Of a DNA stretch of 64,000 nucleotides, positions 47,426 to 58,689 are shown piece after piece. The stretch comes from Solenopsis invicta (Eukaryota; Arthropoda; Insecta; Hymenoptera; Formicidae): positions 15,488,329-15,552,328 of the forward strand of contig NC_052677.1 in the NCBI RefSeq assembly GCF_016802725.1, given 5' to 3'. How positions within the stretch are numbered: the stretch's first letter is position 1; every line of letters begins with the position of its first letter. Below the pieces are notes generated by a model that did not search any database, was not told where the DNA came from, and saw only the letters and a list, made by a program, of their open reading frames with translations. Both the position numbers and the translations under genes were made by a program.

Positions 47426-47573
47426 GAGGGTGATTATTAATGACTGTTCCCATTTTTTACCATAGGAGCACGCATTTGTAATTTCTAATATAATAATATG
47501 TTAGAAATACGTATTTGTCGATAAATCATGCTCCTATGGTAAAACAAGGAAACAGTCATTAATAATCACTCTG
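47426..47573. mobile_element. 148-bp Tc1/mariner-type MITE at the BPHL 3' end
   Basis: Long inverted ends (about 45 bp): GAGGGTGATTATTAATGACT on the left and AGTCATTAATAATCACTCTG on the right, with TACCATAGGAGCA and TGCTCCTATGGTA further in. TATA flanks both sides, consistent with TA target duplication. Starts only 37 bp after the BPHL stop codon, so it must form part of its 3' UTR or poly(A) region. Confidence 0.8.
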
Positions 47574-48200
47574 TATATATACACGTACATATATTTTTAT
47601 ATTAACTTTATGATTTTTTTTCCTTTATCTCTATTGTCTTTGCTATAGATTTATAATTTGCTCATCATCAAACACAAATATTTTATTTGTAAATAAAGTT
47701 TACATAAAATGGTAAAAAAAAGTTAATAAATTGTATTTTAATGATTCAAAAGTAACTAATTAAAGTTAAAAATTAAATCATGAAAAATTAACTTTGTAAG
47801 TTAATTTAAAAGTTATTAATTTTTAACTTTATTAATTAATTTCTAATTTTTTAATTAGTTGCTATTCAACCCTTATCATTAGAATATGATAGAATTTTTA
47901 TATTTATCTTTATTGTTTTAATGAAATTTGTCGTGAATAATCTCTAAGCTCTTTATCGTAATCAATAATCAATCACTTATTTGTTGTTAATTCCCGATTC
48001 ATTATTACGATTGACAACGATTGAACCATTTCCTATGACCTTCTATCAATATTTCTTTTAACAGGATTTATTCGCTACATTTTCTATTTTCTTCGCTTTC
48101 TTCCTCCAAAAATTGAACGAAATTTTCATTTCAAGTGCAGACCAGTGCAGACAAGGCGAACGGACAATCGAGAGAGTTACTCAAATAAGCAGCAACGTGA
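47574..48200. other. AT-rich intergenic DNA
   Basis: No gene. Around 47715-47875 is a self-complementary AT-rich segment (ACTAATTAAAGTTAA... and ...TTAATTAGTTGCTATTCAACCC), possibly a decayed MITE. Confidence 0.4.
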
Positions 48201-48249
48201 TTGACCAGACGTCAGACTCGGTTTGGCGCCCGCCAATCACAGGCATCGT

Positions 48250-50603
48250 TGCTCGGCGGACTCAGTAGGCACTGCGCAGTCACTGCATCACACTGCGTAC
48301 TGCGTTGCGACTCGAGATGGTACGCTCCGTGTTTCTCGCGTTTGTCTTCGAGTTTTACGTACTAAAAACGATCGCGAAAATCTTCCGCGTGCATCAAACC
48401 TTTGCTACAATGCAGGTATCGCCCGCAGTCGACTGGCAAATACCCAATTTCGCGAATATTCTGAACTCGCGAATCCTACTAAGCCTTGCTGCTCGTCTCG
48501 CTCCATCGTTCCATCGTCGAGGAATCCTGCGGCTGATGTGCAATCGTTGTCAGGTATGTCCGCACACGTTGTCAGACCCATACATGGTTATAATTGCGTA
48601 TTATTTTGTCGTATTCGGGGGTTATATTCAGAGGTCATATTCAACAGCGTCTCATCGACGCTATCGTCAATCGTTATGTTCAAAATTGGTGAAAGTGTCT
48701 CATTGGTGCTTTTCTCGTCGCGGTCACATGACTCGTATTACTGCGCGATACGCAGTATTGCGCCGCCATTTGTAATGGCCTTATGTTTACGCGGGAATAA
48801 CAACGGTCGAGTGATGCATGCTCAGCACAGTTCATTATGATTGATCAGAGACATTTGGTATACGATTGAACGTTTAAACAACAGTGTTTTGCGTAATTGT
48901 TGTACATACAAGATGTGCTTTGATCGAGTGTGCAGGTTATATGAGTCGTTTCGTACGGTGTCGATTACTCACGATGTAGAGGTTATGAATCGTGAAACTA
49001 AACGACCGATGCATATTTTGCTTTTGCGAATGTGCAAATGCGAACGAAATTTACGTTAAAGATCTTTGGCTGCGGATTTGATGCAGGTTTGATGATATAT
49101 TCAATGATATATTTCATTTGCGAAAAATTTGAAAGTATATGAAAGCTGATTTAAATATTGTTTTTATGTATTAACTCTGTACACACGTTATTTTTCAATA
49201 TCCTCTCTACATGTTGAACCACTTCTGAGTTAATTTTTACTATTTTTATAAAAGATTGCATTGTAGCAAAGATTATAAAAGATCTGCAATGATTTACATA
49301 TACTTTCTAGAGATGTAATAAATAAATAAGTCAATGACACTTTAAATCTAGAAAGTATGTGTATATAATTTAGTTTTTGAAAAATTATAAACGTTATAAC
49401 TAATTACAATGGTCTTCGTTTTTTAAATGAAATATTGTGACTTATCATGTATATGGATTAATACTCCATCTGCAATCTAATGGTGTATTCGATTTCCTGA
49501 CTCGACTCAATTCCGAGTTGATGGTCTGTTCTTTATAGCTGCATCTTTTGCACTATTTATTTTTGTAGCTAACTAAAAAAAGAGTGGGAGTTGAGTCGAG
49601 TTAGAAAATTGAATATGCTGTAAATCTTTTTTGTACAACTTAAGTTTTTTTCTACTTCCAAAAAATCTGAAAGGAGTTACTTTTTAATATCTTTATTACG
49701 TTATCAAGTGTTTGTTTAATTCAAATGTTAGAACCTTTAATAAAAAATTCCTTTATTTTAGCGAAGAAAGAAATTTGAAAGTGAAATTTTATTTGTGTTG
49801 AAAAAGACTCAGATTGTAAATGGAGAATTAAGAAAGATTGTTAAATGATAAAAAGACTTTAATAAATAACAAATATAATTTATACAGTTCTTTGTATGTT
49901 TAGATAAATATGGAATGTATAATAAATTAATTTTATATTAAAGATATTTCTTATGAAGTTGCACTAAAATCCTTCAATTAATATAAGTTAAATTCTATTG
50001 ACTAATAAATGTGAATTTTGGAAATTGTTACAGGTTGGGATCTTCACAAACTTACAAATTAGACTAATGCCTCAGGTTTTGTTATAAAAATATTTTAATA
50101 TACAAATCCTGTATATTAAAACTTTTGAAAGCTTAAAAAAAAGCTTGATTATAGCACATCAGTGATTAAGTCAATGATCAAAGGGATACGATGGGAAAAC
50201 AATTATATAATTCAGGTAAATTAATAATTCGATATTGTTTTATAATAATATTTTATGCTATATTTACTATACAGATTTGTTTTTAATAAAACCAAATATC
50301 TGTTTCTGTTGCAGGATATTGAAGCAAACTATCATTAGCATTTAAAAGCAGTCTCGAACAATGCTGTTTAAACAACAAGATAGTATTACAAACACATACA
50401 GTTGTTAGTTAGGAGGTACACAATTTGTATATTTAGTCATTTACTTTTAGACATATATTTCTGTAGATTAATGTTCTTATTATAATTGCTTGCAATTTGT
50501 GTTGTTACAGGCTGCGATACAGATAGAAAAATTTGAAAACAGAATCTTTGCAGTAAACTTTCTTTACATCTCGGAAATAACTTCACATAATCTCAGAATA
50601 AAG
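48250..50603 (+). ncRNA. Candidate spliced non-coding transcript (or 5' UTR exons)
   Basis: A CpG-rich start region is followed by well-formed splice sites: donor TTGTCAG|GTATGT after 48553; exon 50034-50215 (acceptor TTGTTACAG, donor TTCAG|GTAAAT); exon 50315-50415 (acceptor TGTTGCAG, donor GGAG|GTACAC); exon 50511-50603 (acceptor GTTGTTACAG, donor AAAG|GTAAAT). The exon at 50315 has stops in all three frames, so the chain cannot be a continuous coding sequence; a long non-coding RNA or the 5' UTR of a gene further right is likely. The first exon contains a short frame from ATG 48317 that would end just after the first junction. The 3' end is not identified. Confidence 0.4.
49485..49616. mobile_element. 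132-bp MITE, copy B
   Basis: Same family as 32330-32458. It shares GTATTCGATTT-CTGACT at the left, TAGCTGCATCTTTTGCAC in the middle and AGTTAGAAAATTGAATAT at the right. Inverted ends contain GACTCGACTCAA / TTGAGTCGAGT. Confidence 0.75.
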
Positions 50604-52690
50604 GTAAATTAAAAATTAAATTTTAACCTTACCATTACCAAGAATAAGTACATCTTACATTTATTTCTAATATTAAAAATTTTGTTTGAAAACTAAAGAA
50701 TGTCAAAATATAATTCTAGTTTTTAAATAAAATATAACTTTATATACTAGAAGATTAGATTTTATAAATTTTATATATTAGAAGCATTCTTTTATTTCAT
50801 TAATATTCAGATTCTTGTGAGATACATAGAACTATTAAAAATATTGAGAAAATATCTTGGTATTAAGGTTAAATATTTGTTGACTTATATTTTTATACAT
50901 GTTTGATATATACAATTCTTCAAAATATTCTACTGTACTGTAATGATATAAGAGTTACAATATTCAATTTACCCATATTGACAATTCATAATATGAAGAC
51001 ACCTATAATAACTTAGTGTTTTCATGATAAAACAAAAAAGCTCTAAAAAGAAAAGAGACAACTTATATATTTAAAAAGTACTACATATTGGCATTTTTTT
51101 AGATTTAGTAAAACTTTTTGCTGAAAAACCACCATGCATTTTGTGGAATATTTGAAAGTCATGTATTATTTAAATTTTATATTTTGCTGAGGGTAGATAT
51201 GGAATACTTTATCGCTGAAATAAAAGAATGGAATATAGAATCTATTTTTCAGTACATATAACTTACTACTATCTGGTTGATGTTCTTTGTGATAAGACTT
51301 TGATTTGCTATTAATTGGTAATTCACACTGATATCAGCCAATATACAAAAGAACACTAAGTGGCTTGGTGCACTGGCATTGAATAGCGAAGCATAGAGCG
51401 ATGAAAATCGTTTTAACCATCTGCAGTATTGTCCACTAACAATAGCACTGCGTGACTTCTTCTATTAGCCTTCTACATTACTAAGTGCCTACTTCAGACC
51501 TGCATTTATTCCACCCCATTCATTCTGAAGTTCTTTAGTTATACCCGAGTAAACTGTCGAGTACGTATCGTTAATATTTGTTCAACATCACTTTAGTTAT
51601 AATAATAAATTATTTTAGATAGATTTATTATATATGATAGATGCAACAATGAATGATTGATTAAAGAATATTATTAGCTAACTTTGGAAATGTTTTTGCT
51701 AAATAAAAAAAGTGAGTTTGAACTAGTTGTTATTAATTTTATATAAAAAGTATAGTATTTAAATTAAAATTAGAAGAAAAAATAATGAAATCGATATTAA
51801 ATAATCACTAACTTTCGCAAATAACTCCTTTAGTTTGTTGATCTGTCGCTATTGGTATAATAAAGGCTTTGCGAAGTCTCGCGCCCATTTACACACAAGC
51901 AGTTAGCTTCAAGCTCTTAGCTTTGATAATGGAACAGCGCGACTCCTTTTATTAGCTCTCTGCGTTACCGAGTGGTGCTCAACGAATATTTGTCCATCCG
52001 GTGGGTGAGCGTCAACATATAACTTACACACGTTCCATTTAAACGTTCCGTTTATCATTGGAAAGTAAGAATGCTAAGAAGTTACTGAAGTGGTTGTGTT
52101 CTTTTCCGATTTTGTGTATCTTTTTGACAATAATAAATCTTTTCAAAACGGCTCCTCGTTTTGTTGAAATTAAAATACATGTTGTCCACTCGTTATTACA
52201 CATAATATATTCAAATGTAAATGACTAATAGAAAATTATCAGTCGATTCATAATCAATAAAGTTATAGTGAAAGTTACATTGAAAATTATATTGAAATTA
52301 CTCTTTTGAAATAGAAATTATTACATGTCTCGCAATTTTTCTATGATCAAATAAATCAGCGAATTTAAAATGAAATTAAAGTTAAAATTAAATCCAAATT
52401 AAATCGAAAACCACGTTTTATCATCTGTTTTATAACTTAATTAAGTCTTAACATAATGGCGATCTTATTTTCTTAATATTAAATATTTCTTTATGAAGAT
52501 CTCATCAAATTTTTTGCTCAAAAAAACCATTGATCCTATGCGTATTCAGTAAAAAATCTGATTATAATTTTTTCCGATGGTAACCAATTTATATATTAAT
52601 CGTTTATTAATCAGTGCTTCTGACGATTTCTTGTATTAATGCTATAACTGCAAGTTGATGTAGTTTCGAGATCGTTCTTTTTTATTTTTT
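50604..52690. other. AT-rich region with a diverged repeat pair
   Basis: No ORF of note. The only internal similarity seen is between about 51440-51490 and 51928-51976, listed separately. Confidence 0.45.
51451..51974 (+). repeat. Diverged direct repeat pair about 490 bp apart
   Basis: 51451-51487 (CGTGACTTCTTCTATTAGCC...) and 51938-51974 (CGCGACTCCTTTTATTAGCT...) align over about 37 bp at roughly 75 percent identity, ending in TTAC-(T/C)(A/G)AGTG. Probably fragments of one old dispersed element. Confidence 0.45.
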
Positions 52691-52699
52691 TATTTTTTT

Positions 52700-53330
52700 T
52701 AATGGAAATTTTCGTCGGCCGCAAATGCAGGCTCGCGGAAAATTTCCCTCGTTACAGAGGTTACTCGTTATTCGTGTGTAAAATTTTCCGCTCTCGCTAG
52801 TCGGAACGGTCGTAATCTCGGATATTCGTAGTGCGGGAGCGCACCTCGCGCTGCGTGTTACATTATCGGAGACGGCGGATAATTAATTAGAGTGCCGGTG
52901 CAAACAGCAGGTTCGGCAGGAGGACGACGGAGTTACCCACCCCCGTTCGTCCGGGAACTCCGGCGTACCTTGCGCGTTCGTGGTGCTCGCTATGACGCAA
53001 ATATAATCGACAGCATTTCCCACGAGAGCACGACGGTGCCGGTTGTGCATACGGACGCTCACCACGCGGGCCACGTCGACGTGGTTGGTGTTTCCTTGTT
53101 GGAAGCGTGGCTTCCGAGTTTGTCCGCGCATATTTGCACGGCTGGGATAGAGAGACAGCCAACGGTGGTATATACATTTAATCGCCTCGATAACCGATCG
53201 CCCGTGTTTGCCTGTCGCTGTTCGCTTTTGAGTCTGTCCAATTGGATTGACTTGCGAATGGCTCCGTTGTTCGTTATCCGTTAGTAAGGAGCTTCTAAAA
53301 TCAGTCACCAACATTCACACGGCTTTATCA
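52700..53330. promoter_or_regulatory. CpG-rich island
   Basis: Strong shift to GC/CpG-rich sequence between AT-rich flanks. Long open frames occur on both strands but begin without ATG or lack protein-like features. Likely a promoter or first non-coding exon of a gene outside the window. Confidence 0.35.
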
Positions 53331-53339
53331 CGCTTTTGC

Positions 53340-53425
53340 TTCATACAAACTATCATGTCCTATATATATATATATATATATATTCATACAAACTATCATG
53401 TCCTCTATATATATATATATATATA
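53340..53425. repeat. Tandem duplication with TA microsatellites
   Basis: TTCATACAAACTATCATGTC occurs at 53340 and again at 53383, each followed by a C and then a (TA)n run. Confidence 0.9.
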
Positions 53426-53599
53426 AAATTTATAATAAACACATAGCTCTTTATTAAAAATATTATAATTTTACATTATACAATTTTCTGTTCAGTCCTG
53501 TTCGAGTTCATCTATATCAGCTGTGTATTTATTACTATTTAACCTTAGTATGCTTTTTTTGAATTATACGTATATATCCCAAAAAATATTCTTTGCACA

Positions 53600-53832
53600 G
53601 AAAAAAATTCAATCAACTCAACAAATCATTGTTTCATATATAATCAAGAATATAAAATCTTGAAAAAATTTATAATACATTTATAAACGGACATAATTTG
53701 CTTACATGAAGAAACAAAACTTCATGTAAGAAAATTATGTCTGTTTAAGATTATAAATTTTTTCAAGAAGATTTTATGTTCTTGCTTATACATATAATGA
53801 AACAATGAATTGTTGAATTACTAATTTTTTTC
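53600..53832. mobile_element. 233-bp full-length hairpin element
   Basis: Almost the entire element folds on itself, from GAAAAAAATT at the left to AATTTTTTTC at the right. Paired blocks include TCAACAAATCATTGTTTCAT / ATGAAACAATGAATTGTTGA, AAATCTTGAAAAAATTTATA / TATAAATTTTTTCAAGA and a perfect 11-bp tip CTTACATGAAG / CTTCATGTAAG with an 8-nt loop at 53712-53719. MITE-like; a long-hairpin RNA source is an alternative. Confidence 0.75.
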
Positions 53833-53839
53833 TATATGG

Positions 53840-55555
53840 TGAGTTTGAAACTAATTATATAAATGTATTATCTTTTTTACAATTTTTTAACTTTTTGAAT
53901 GAGATATGTTTATAGAATATTGTAAATTATAATTATTTATCAAAATAATTAGCGTTTTGATATTCCAAGAATTATTTTTCTTGTTTTAATCCTTATAGCT
54001 CTATAAATAGGCGATACGCCTTTCAAGGTATCTTACGTGCCAATCGATATAGAAATTAATACATGAAGTTTACTTTTGAGGTTTTCTTGCGGTTTTCTTG
54101 CGGTTTTCTCACGTGCACGTGTGTCTTACAATATTTTACGTAGGGCTGCATTTTGGCAATAACGAGAACAGTGGTGTTTTCATATCAATCTTGCGGTTTG
54201 ACAGTTGTGAATCGTCTGAGTATAAAGAGGTTCTAACCAGAAACCTTAGAACAGGGAAAGAATACTCGGATAATCGTCACCTAATACCTGTAAATATATC
54301 CTTACACGTTGTTTCCCTGATGCTTGTGAAATATACTTGTTGTGATGGTAATAAATTTTGTTTCACGGTTTTTGATTGTGTCTATTCATTAATTTATAAT
54401 TTGTTGTATATTTTAAATTACGAGGTCAAACATCTTCAAATATCGCCGGAAGTAAAAAATGAAGAGAATTGATTTTGAGTAGGGAGTAGAAAAACTTTTT
54501 TTTTTAGATTTGAAATAACTTTGTTTAAAGAAATATTTTTTTTAAAGAAATATAATTTTTTATTATATAGAACTCATTATATTATATTCCACAGATGGTA
54601 CTGAAAGAATACATGTATATTTTAAAGCACTACATATTTTTTTTTGTTTTTACGACAAAATATTACAGACTTCAATGTATTGATCTCGAAATTTGAATTG
54701 GAACATTTATCTCATTCTTATTCTTATTTTGATAGCTTGCTGAACATTTCTCTGAATAAATTGTTCTTAGTTTTATTTGCAATATTACAGTGAACAATTA
54801 ATGTGTTTTAAGTGATGAATAGGAGATGAAAAATTACCTATATCAATAATTTTTGTAATTTTCATTTGCAGATCTTCAAAAACTGGACCTGTTGGACAAA
54901 TCTTTAAACACAACATATTTATTTTCTTTTTTGACAATAAACGTGTATTAATACTAACATAATTACGTCTAATCTATTTTATTTTTTCAGAAAGTGACAA
55001 AGAGATGTAAAATAATAATGTAACATTTATATAAATAAATGAGAAAAAAAATATTTTTCAGGATGAGAATATGTATTTCACAAATGTATTTTTCTCTTAT
55101 TACGTATTATTACATGTGTTGTATATTATTTTGTTATACGTAAAAATATTTTGCTATAGTTTTGCTATAGTTGTTTTACAATGGCAAAATTAAACTATTT
55201 TACGGAAAAATGAATGTATCTATATAGAAGTTGGATAAATTAAATTTAAAATATTTAACAAATATTATACAAATATTACAGATACTGTTACATATTGATA
55301 TATATAATTGCTTTAACTTTTTTATAATTTATTTCTGCATAATATTTTCTTAACATAAGCAGCATGGAGGTTGTCCGGAAAGTTTTATAAATTCAAAATT
55401 GTATTTTTTTTTTATTAGTAATCATTATTGCACACAGAATTTAATAATCGCGATTGATGGCAACATCGATTTTCAGTTTGACGCCTAGCCTTTAATATTC
55501 GTTAATCCAATCTCTGTGTCGAGAGAGCAGTCCATTTTCAGAGACAAGAAGCAGA
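53840..55555. other. AT-rich non-coding DNA
   Basis: No convincing gene. The open frame at 54098-54472 has no recognised domain. A possible mariner-like end remnant (GTTGTCCGGAAAGTTTTATA) occurs at about 55372. Confidence 0.4.
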
Positions 55556-55559
55556 CCAA

Positions 55560-55800
55560 TGTGCGGCTCCTAATTGCGTTAGAGTAATTACGTTATACAC
55601 GTTTCAGGCAATAACACCCTACCGAACAATAATACTGTACAGATACCGGCGTTATTACGCGCCGGAACAATTACTAAATCGTAATGAGCGACGTATTTGC
55701 GAAGGGCCATTGTAATTAGCCTCCACGCTTCAGATTTAATTACACGGTTCGAATATCATAGCCGCGGAGAATGCCAATTGTTATGTATGCTAATGAAAAA
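55560..55800. promoter_or_regulatory. Candidate enhancer rich in TAATTR/ATTA homeodomain motifs
   Basis: A compact block, compositionally different from its AT-rich flanks, carrying many ATTA/TAAT cores in non-simple sequence (CCTAATTGCG, GAGTAATTACG, ACAATTACTAAATCG, GTAATTAGCC, ATTTAATTACACGG) and a palindrome-like GGCGTTATTACGCGCC. No ORF. Such blocks are typical of conserved developmental enhancers. Confidence 0.35.
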
Positions 55801-56149
55801 TTTGACATTTATGTGATCAATCGTGATAATTATACAATACTAATTAATTTAGTATACAATGCTTGATAAAAGTTATACTTTTTAAGAATCTCAAGTTTCA
55901 TACACCAGTTTATGTCATGTTTTATATTTTGATATTGAGTCTTTCTTAATTGTTATATCAATTTTTATTTTACAACATGTAAAATATGTTATATAAAATG
56001 CATTTTATGACATCTCAATGAGAGATACTTTGACTAGCTTAGACTCAAATTTTCGTAAGCAAATTAATTTCTTGGCGTGCATATATTAATAAACTTTAAT
56101 TTGAAATTTGATTCAATGAAATCCGATCTTTTGATTATGATCGTTTATG

Positions 56150-57310
56150 AACGATATGGATGTAACGTGATTACTTCCACGCCTCGTTTCGGTCATAACA
56201 TTTTTCGCCTCGTAACATCCTGTCATGGATCACGGAGACAATAAAAAAAATAGAGCAATTGCTTTAATCTGTTGTATTTATATCGTACTAAATTTGGATT
56301 ACCGCATCTGCGCCACACGACATTTTCACCCTCGTGTTCGCCGAGGGTTGACCGCTTGTCTAATAATACTGCGGCATGATAAAAAAGCCCTCGGTGGAAG
56401 TTAATTGCCGCGGTTTGCCGGTTGTCCTCCATCTGATGAATGGCATTATGACTTTACGCTCGTTTTAGTCCATCCTTCTTTCCTACCTTTTCTGTCTCGG
56501 ATATGCGCAACTATATTGCGAGGCAAGAATATATCATTCGATCCTCGAGTGGACTATTAAAAGAATGTTAGAAATAAGAAAGACCATAGAGAGCGCACAG
56601 TTGTTATCTTTTAATTTTACTGATTTTCCACATAGTATAAATTTCAATTGCATATTAACGTAGTAGATGGAAGTTGGAAAATGACAATTCGAAAATTCAA
56701 GTTTGACTGTCGAATCCATACACAGTTTATGTAACATTTATATTTGAAATTATATTTTAAGATTATCACTAAATATGTTTAGTGTTTTATCTTTATATAG
56801 AAAAAATCGTGTTCTTTAAAAGATTTAATTCTACATAGGAAAAGTACATAGTGTGCTTATTTTCTTTTGAATGTGCCGCAGTTAATCTTTTTGCTATCGG
56901 ATGCACCGAGCAGAATAGCTCTACCCATGTTCGACCGAATTTTTGCACAGTTGGCTCGATACACTGCAATGCGCGAGCCAGCGCTACTCCCAACTCCAAA
57001 TCTGGAGGAAGGGTGGTAGGTTACTACCTCGCGAGTTCGCGTGGGAGGTCACGTTGGATCGGGGGTAGGTGAGGCGACCCACGACCTTCGACCAATCGCG
57101 AACCTTGCTTGGCATTGGCCTGCCAATAGGAGTCTGCTTGGCGTAACCCCGCGACGTGACCTTATGCGCGATTCTCTTCTTGTACTTTGCGCCGCGAAAA
57201 CTACCCCCGTCACTTTCGTCCGCGAAATCACATCAGCCGAAGCTGATGGTAGCATCATTCGTATACTGATTCGTATATTCGTTGCTCATTGCTATATACA
57301 GAAATGGTTT
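56150..57310. promoter_or_regulatory. CpG-rich patches without a gene
   Basis: Two GC-richer patches (56160-56540 and 56860-57290) with ORFs on both strands that lack protein features. Contains a 7-bp hairpin with a CGAA loop (CATCAGC-CGAA-GCTGATG near 57226). Confidence 0.3.
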
Positions 57311-57862
57311 TGAAATCGCAATAGGATATCATTGTACATATAGTATCGTGCGTTTGATTGTCACTTATTAAGGATTAATCGTATTTTAATTGACAATTCT
57401 GTTCACAGTAATACTATATGCACATTTGCTTAAAATAATTAACGATCGTGGTTTCAAATTTTTATGGTTTTTATTAGTAAATTAAAAACAAACCTATTAG
57501 TAACGATGAATTAATTAGCGCTGATTAAATGTGAATGTGAATGTGAATAGTAATTGCCTTCTTAATATATAGGTCTTTATTTCGAATTAAAATTCTTGTT
57601 TTTGGAAGTTATATTTAAAGTAAGGCTATGTTTAATCAATGTTCGTTGACGAAGAACTTAGTCTAAATGAACGTTGGCAGGCTGTAATAATGTTCACGCG
57701 GAGATGAAAGGATCGATTATACGAGACTCACGATTATTTACGTATTAACGAGCGCGTATTTATTTATACACACCAAAGGAAGTATTCGCTACCATCCCAT
57801 TACCTCGTCTCTCAGTCAAGATAGAAGCATCGTTAATTTTGTCTGTTAAAGGCTGTAAGAAA

Positions 57863-57893
57863 GTTAGATTGTACTAGCAAAGTACAATCTAAC
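57863..57893. repeat. Perfect 13-bp hairpin with adjacent echo
   Basis: GTTAGATTGTACT, loop AGCAA, AGTACAATCTAAC. Right after it, TTTGTACTAGCAGAGTA repeats part of the stem and loop (TTGTACTAGCAAAGTA), so the right half is also a partial direct repeat. Confidence 0.85.
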
Positions 57894-58149
57894 ATTCTTT
57901 GTACTAGCAGAGTATAACTTTGCGTCATACTAAATGAAAGGTTGTGACTTAATTTAATATCTAAGACAATAATTTTCATCAAGCCGTTTGAATTTTCCTC
58001 TGTGTAGCATAGTTTCAAAACTTTTAATCAATTGCTTTAGTTCACTCTAAGCTTACAGTAATCAATTCAGATTTTGTCTTTGCGGATGATTTCTTTTTAA
58101 TTATTTTATTTTGTTCTTTGATGATTTTATGGTTTTGCTGTTCGCTCTT

Positions 58150-58680
58150 TAATTAGCCTACTGTATATCTAATCGTGTTCTAAGACGTCTTCGATTTCGA
58201 CGTATATGTACCGTCGAGGGCGCGTGCTCGTGAATACCCGGGCGACCAGACCGCGTCATCCGGCCGTCAGAACAGAGCATCCGATAGCGTCGGTTATCGA
58301 GCGCGGGTGGCAAGGTAATTACTTCCTTGGGGTTGGAGACGTGCGCGCGCCCCACGGGGGTGGGGTCAGAGGTCACGCAGTCGGCTCCAACCGCCTCCGG
58401 ACAGCCAATCAACGCTCTACGCTTCCTGTCTTCGGGGCGATACGTGCATGTGGGTATCAACGCGTGCGCGGCCGTGCCCGGACACACGCGTTGATACTCA
58501 CGCGTAGATGCGACATGCCGCCAATTGCACGACTGGCCAACTAACTCCAGGTGCGGTAATCGCGACGACACATTAGCTAATACGTCGACCTGGACCTGGA
58601 CTTCCCGTGGTAGTAGTTACTGACGAGCGCTACTCCCAACGCGGCTGCCATTAATATCTCCCTTGCGCACATAGATACGT
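58150..58680. promoter_or_regulatory. CpG-rich island with a hairpin
   Basis: High CpG density with overlapping ORFs on both strands (about 112 and 137 codons), none recognisable. Includes the inverted repeat at 58451-58500. Likely promoter/5' UTR type sequence. Confidence 0.35.
58451..58500. repeat. 18-bp inverted repeat, 16 of 18 matching
   Basis: TGGGTATCAACGCGTGCG (58451-58468) and CACACGCGTTGATACTCA (58483-58500) around a GC-rich 14-nt loop. Confidence 0.85.
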
Positions 58681-58689
58681 ATTGCTTAT

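Noticed and set aside
48223..48840. 205- and 156-codon frames in overlapping registers
   Set aside because: Located in a CpG-rich start region with a strong internal donor at 48554; neither shows protein-like features.
49147..49160. Bantam-like GAAAGCTGATT
   Set aside because: Matches only the 3' end of the miRNA, not the seed, and has no hairpin.
52883..53314. Overlapping frames on both strands (96-143 codons)
   Set aside because: CpG-rich DNA keeps several frames open; the plus frame begins at GTG, and none resembles a protein.
54098..54472. 124-codon open frame
   Set aside because: No recognised domain and no splice context that I could connect; left uncalled.
55370..55500. Possible mariner 5' end (GTTGTCCGGAAAGTTTTATA)
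   Set aside because: Only a short resemblance; no opposite inverted repeat or transposase fragment seen.
58158..58571. 112- and 137-codon frames on opposite strands
   Set aside because: Same reason: CpG island effect, no motif, inverted repeat inside.
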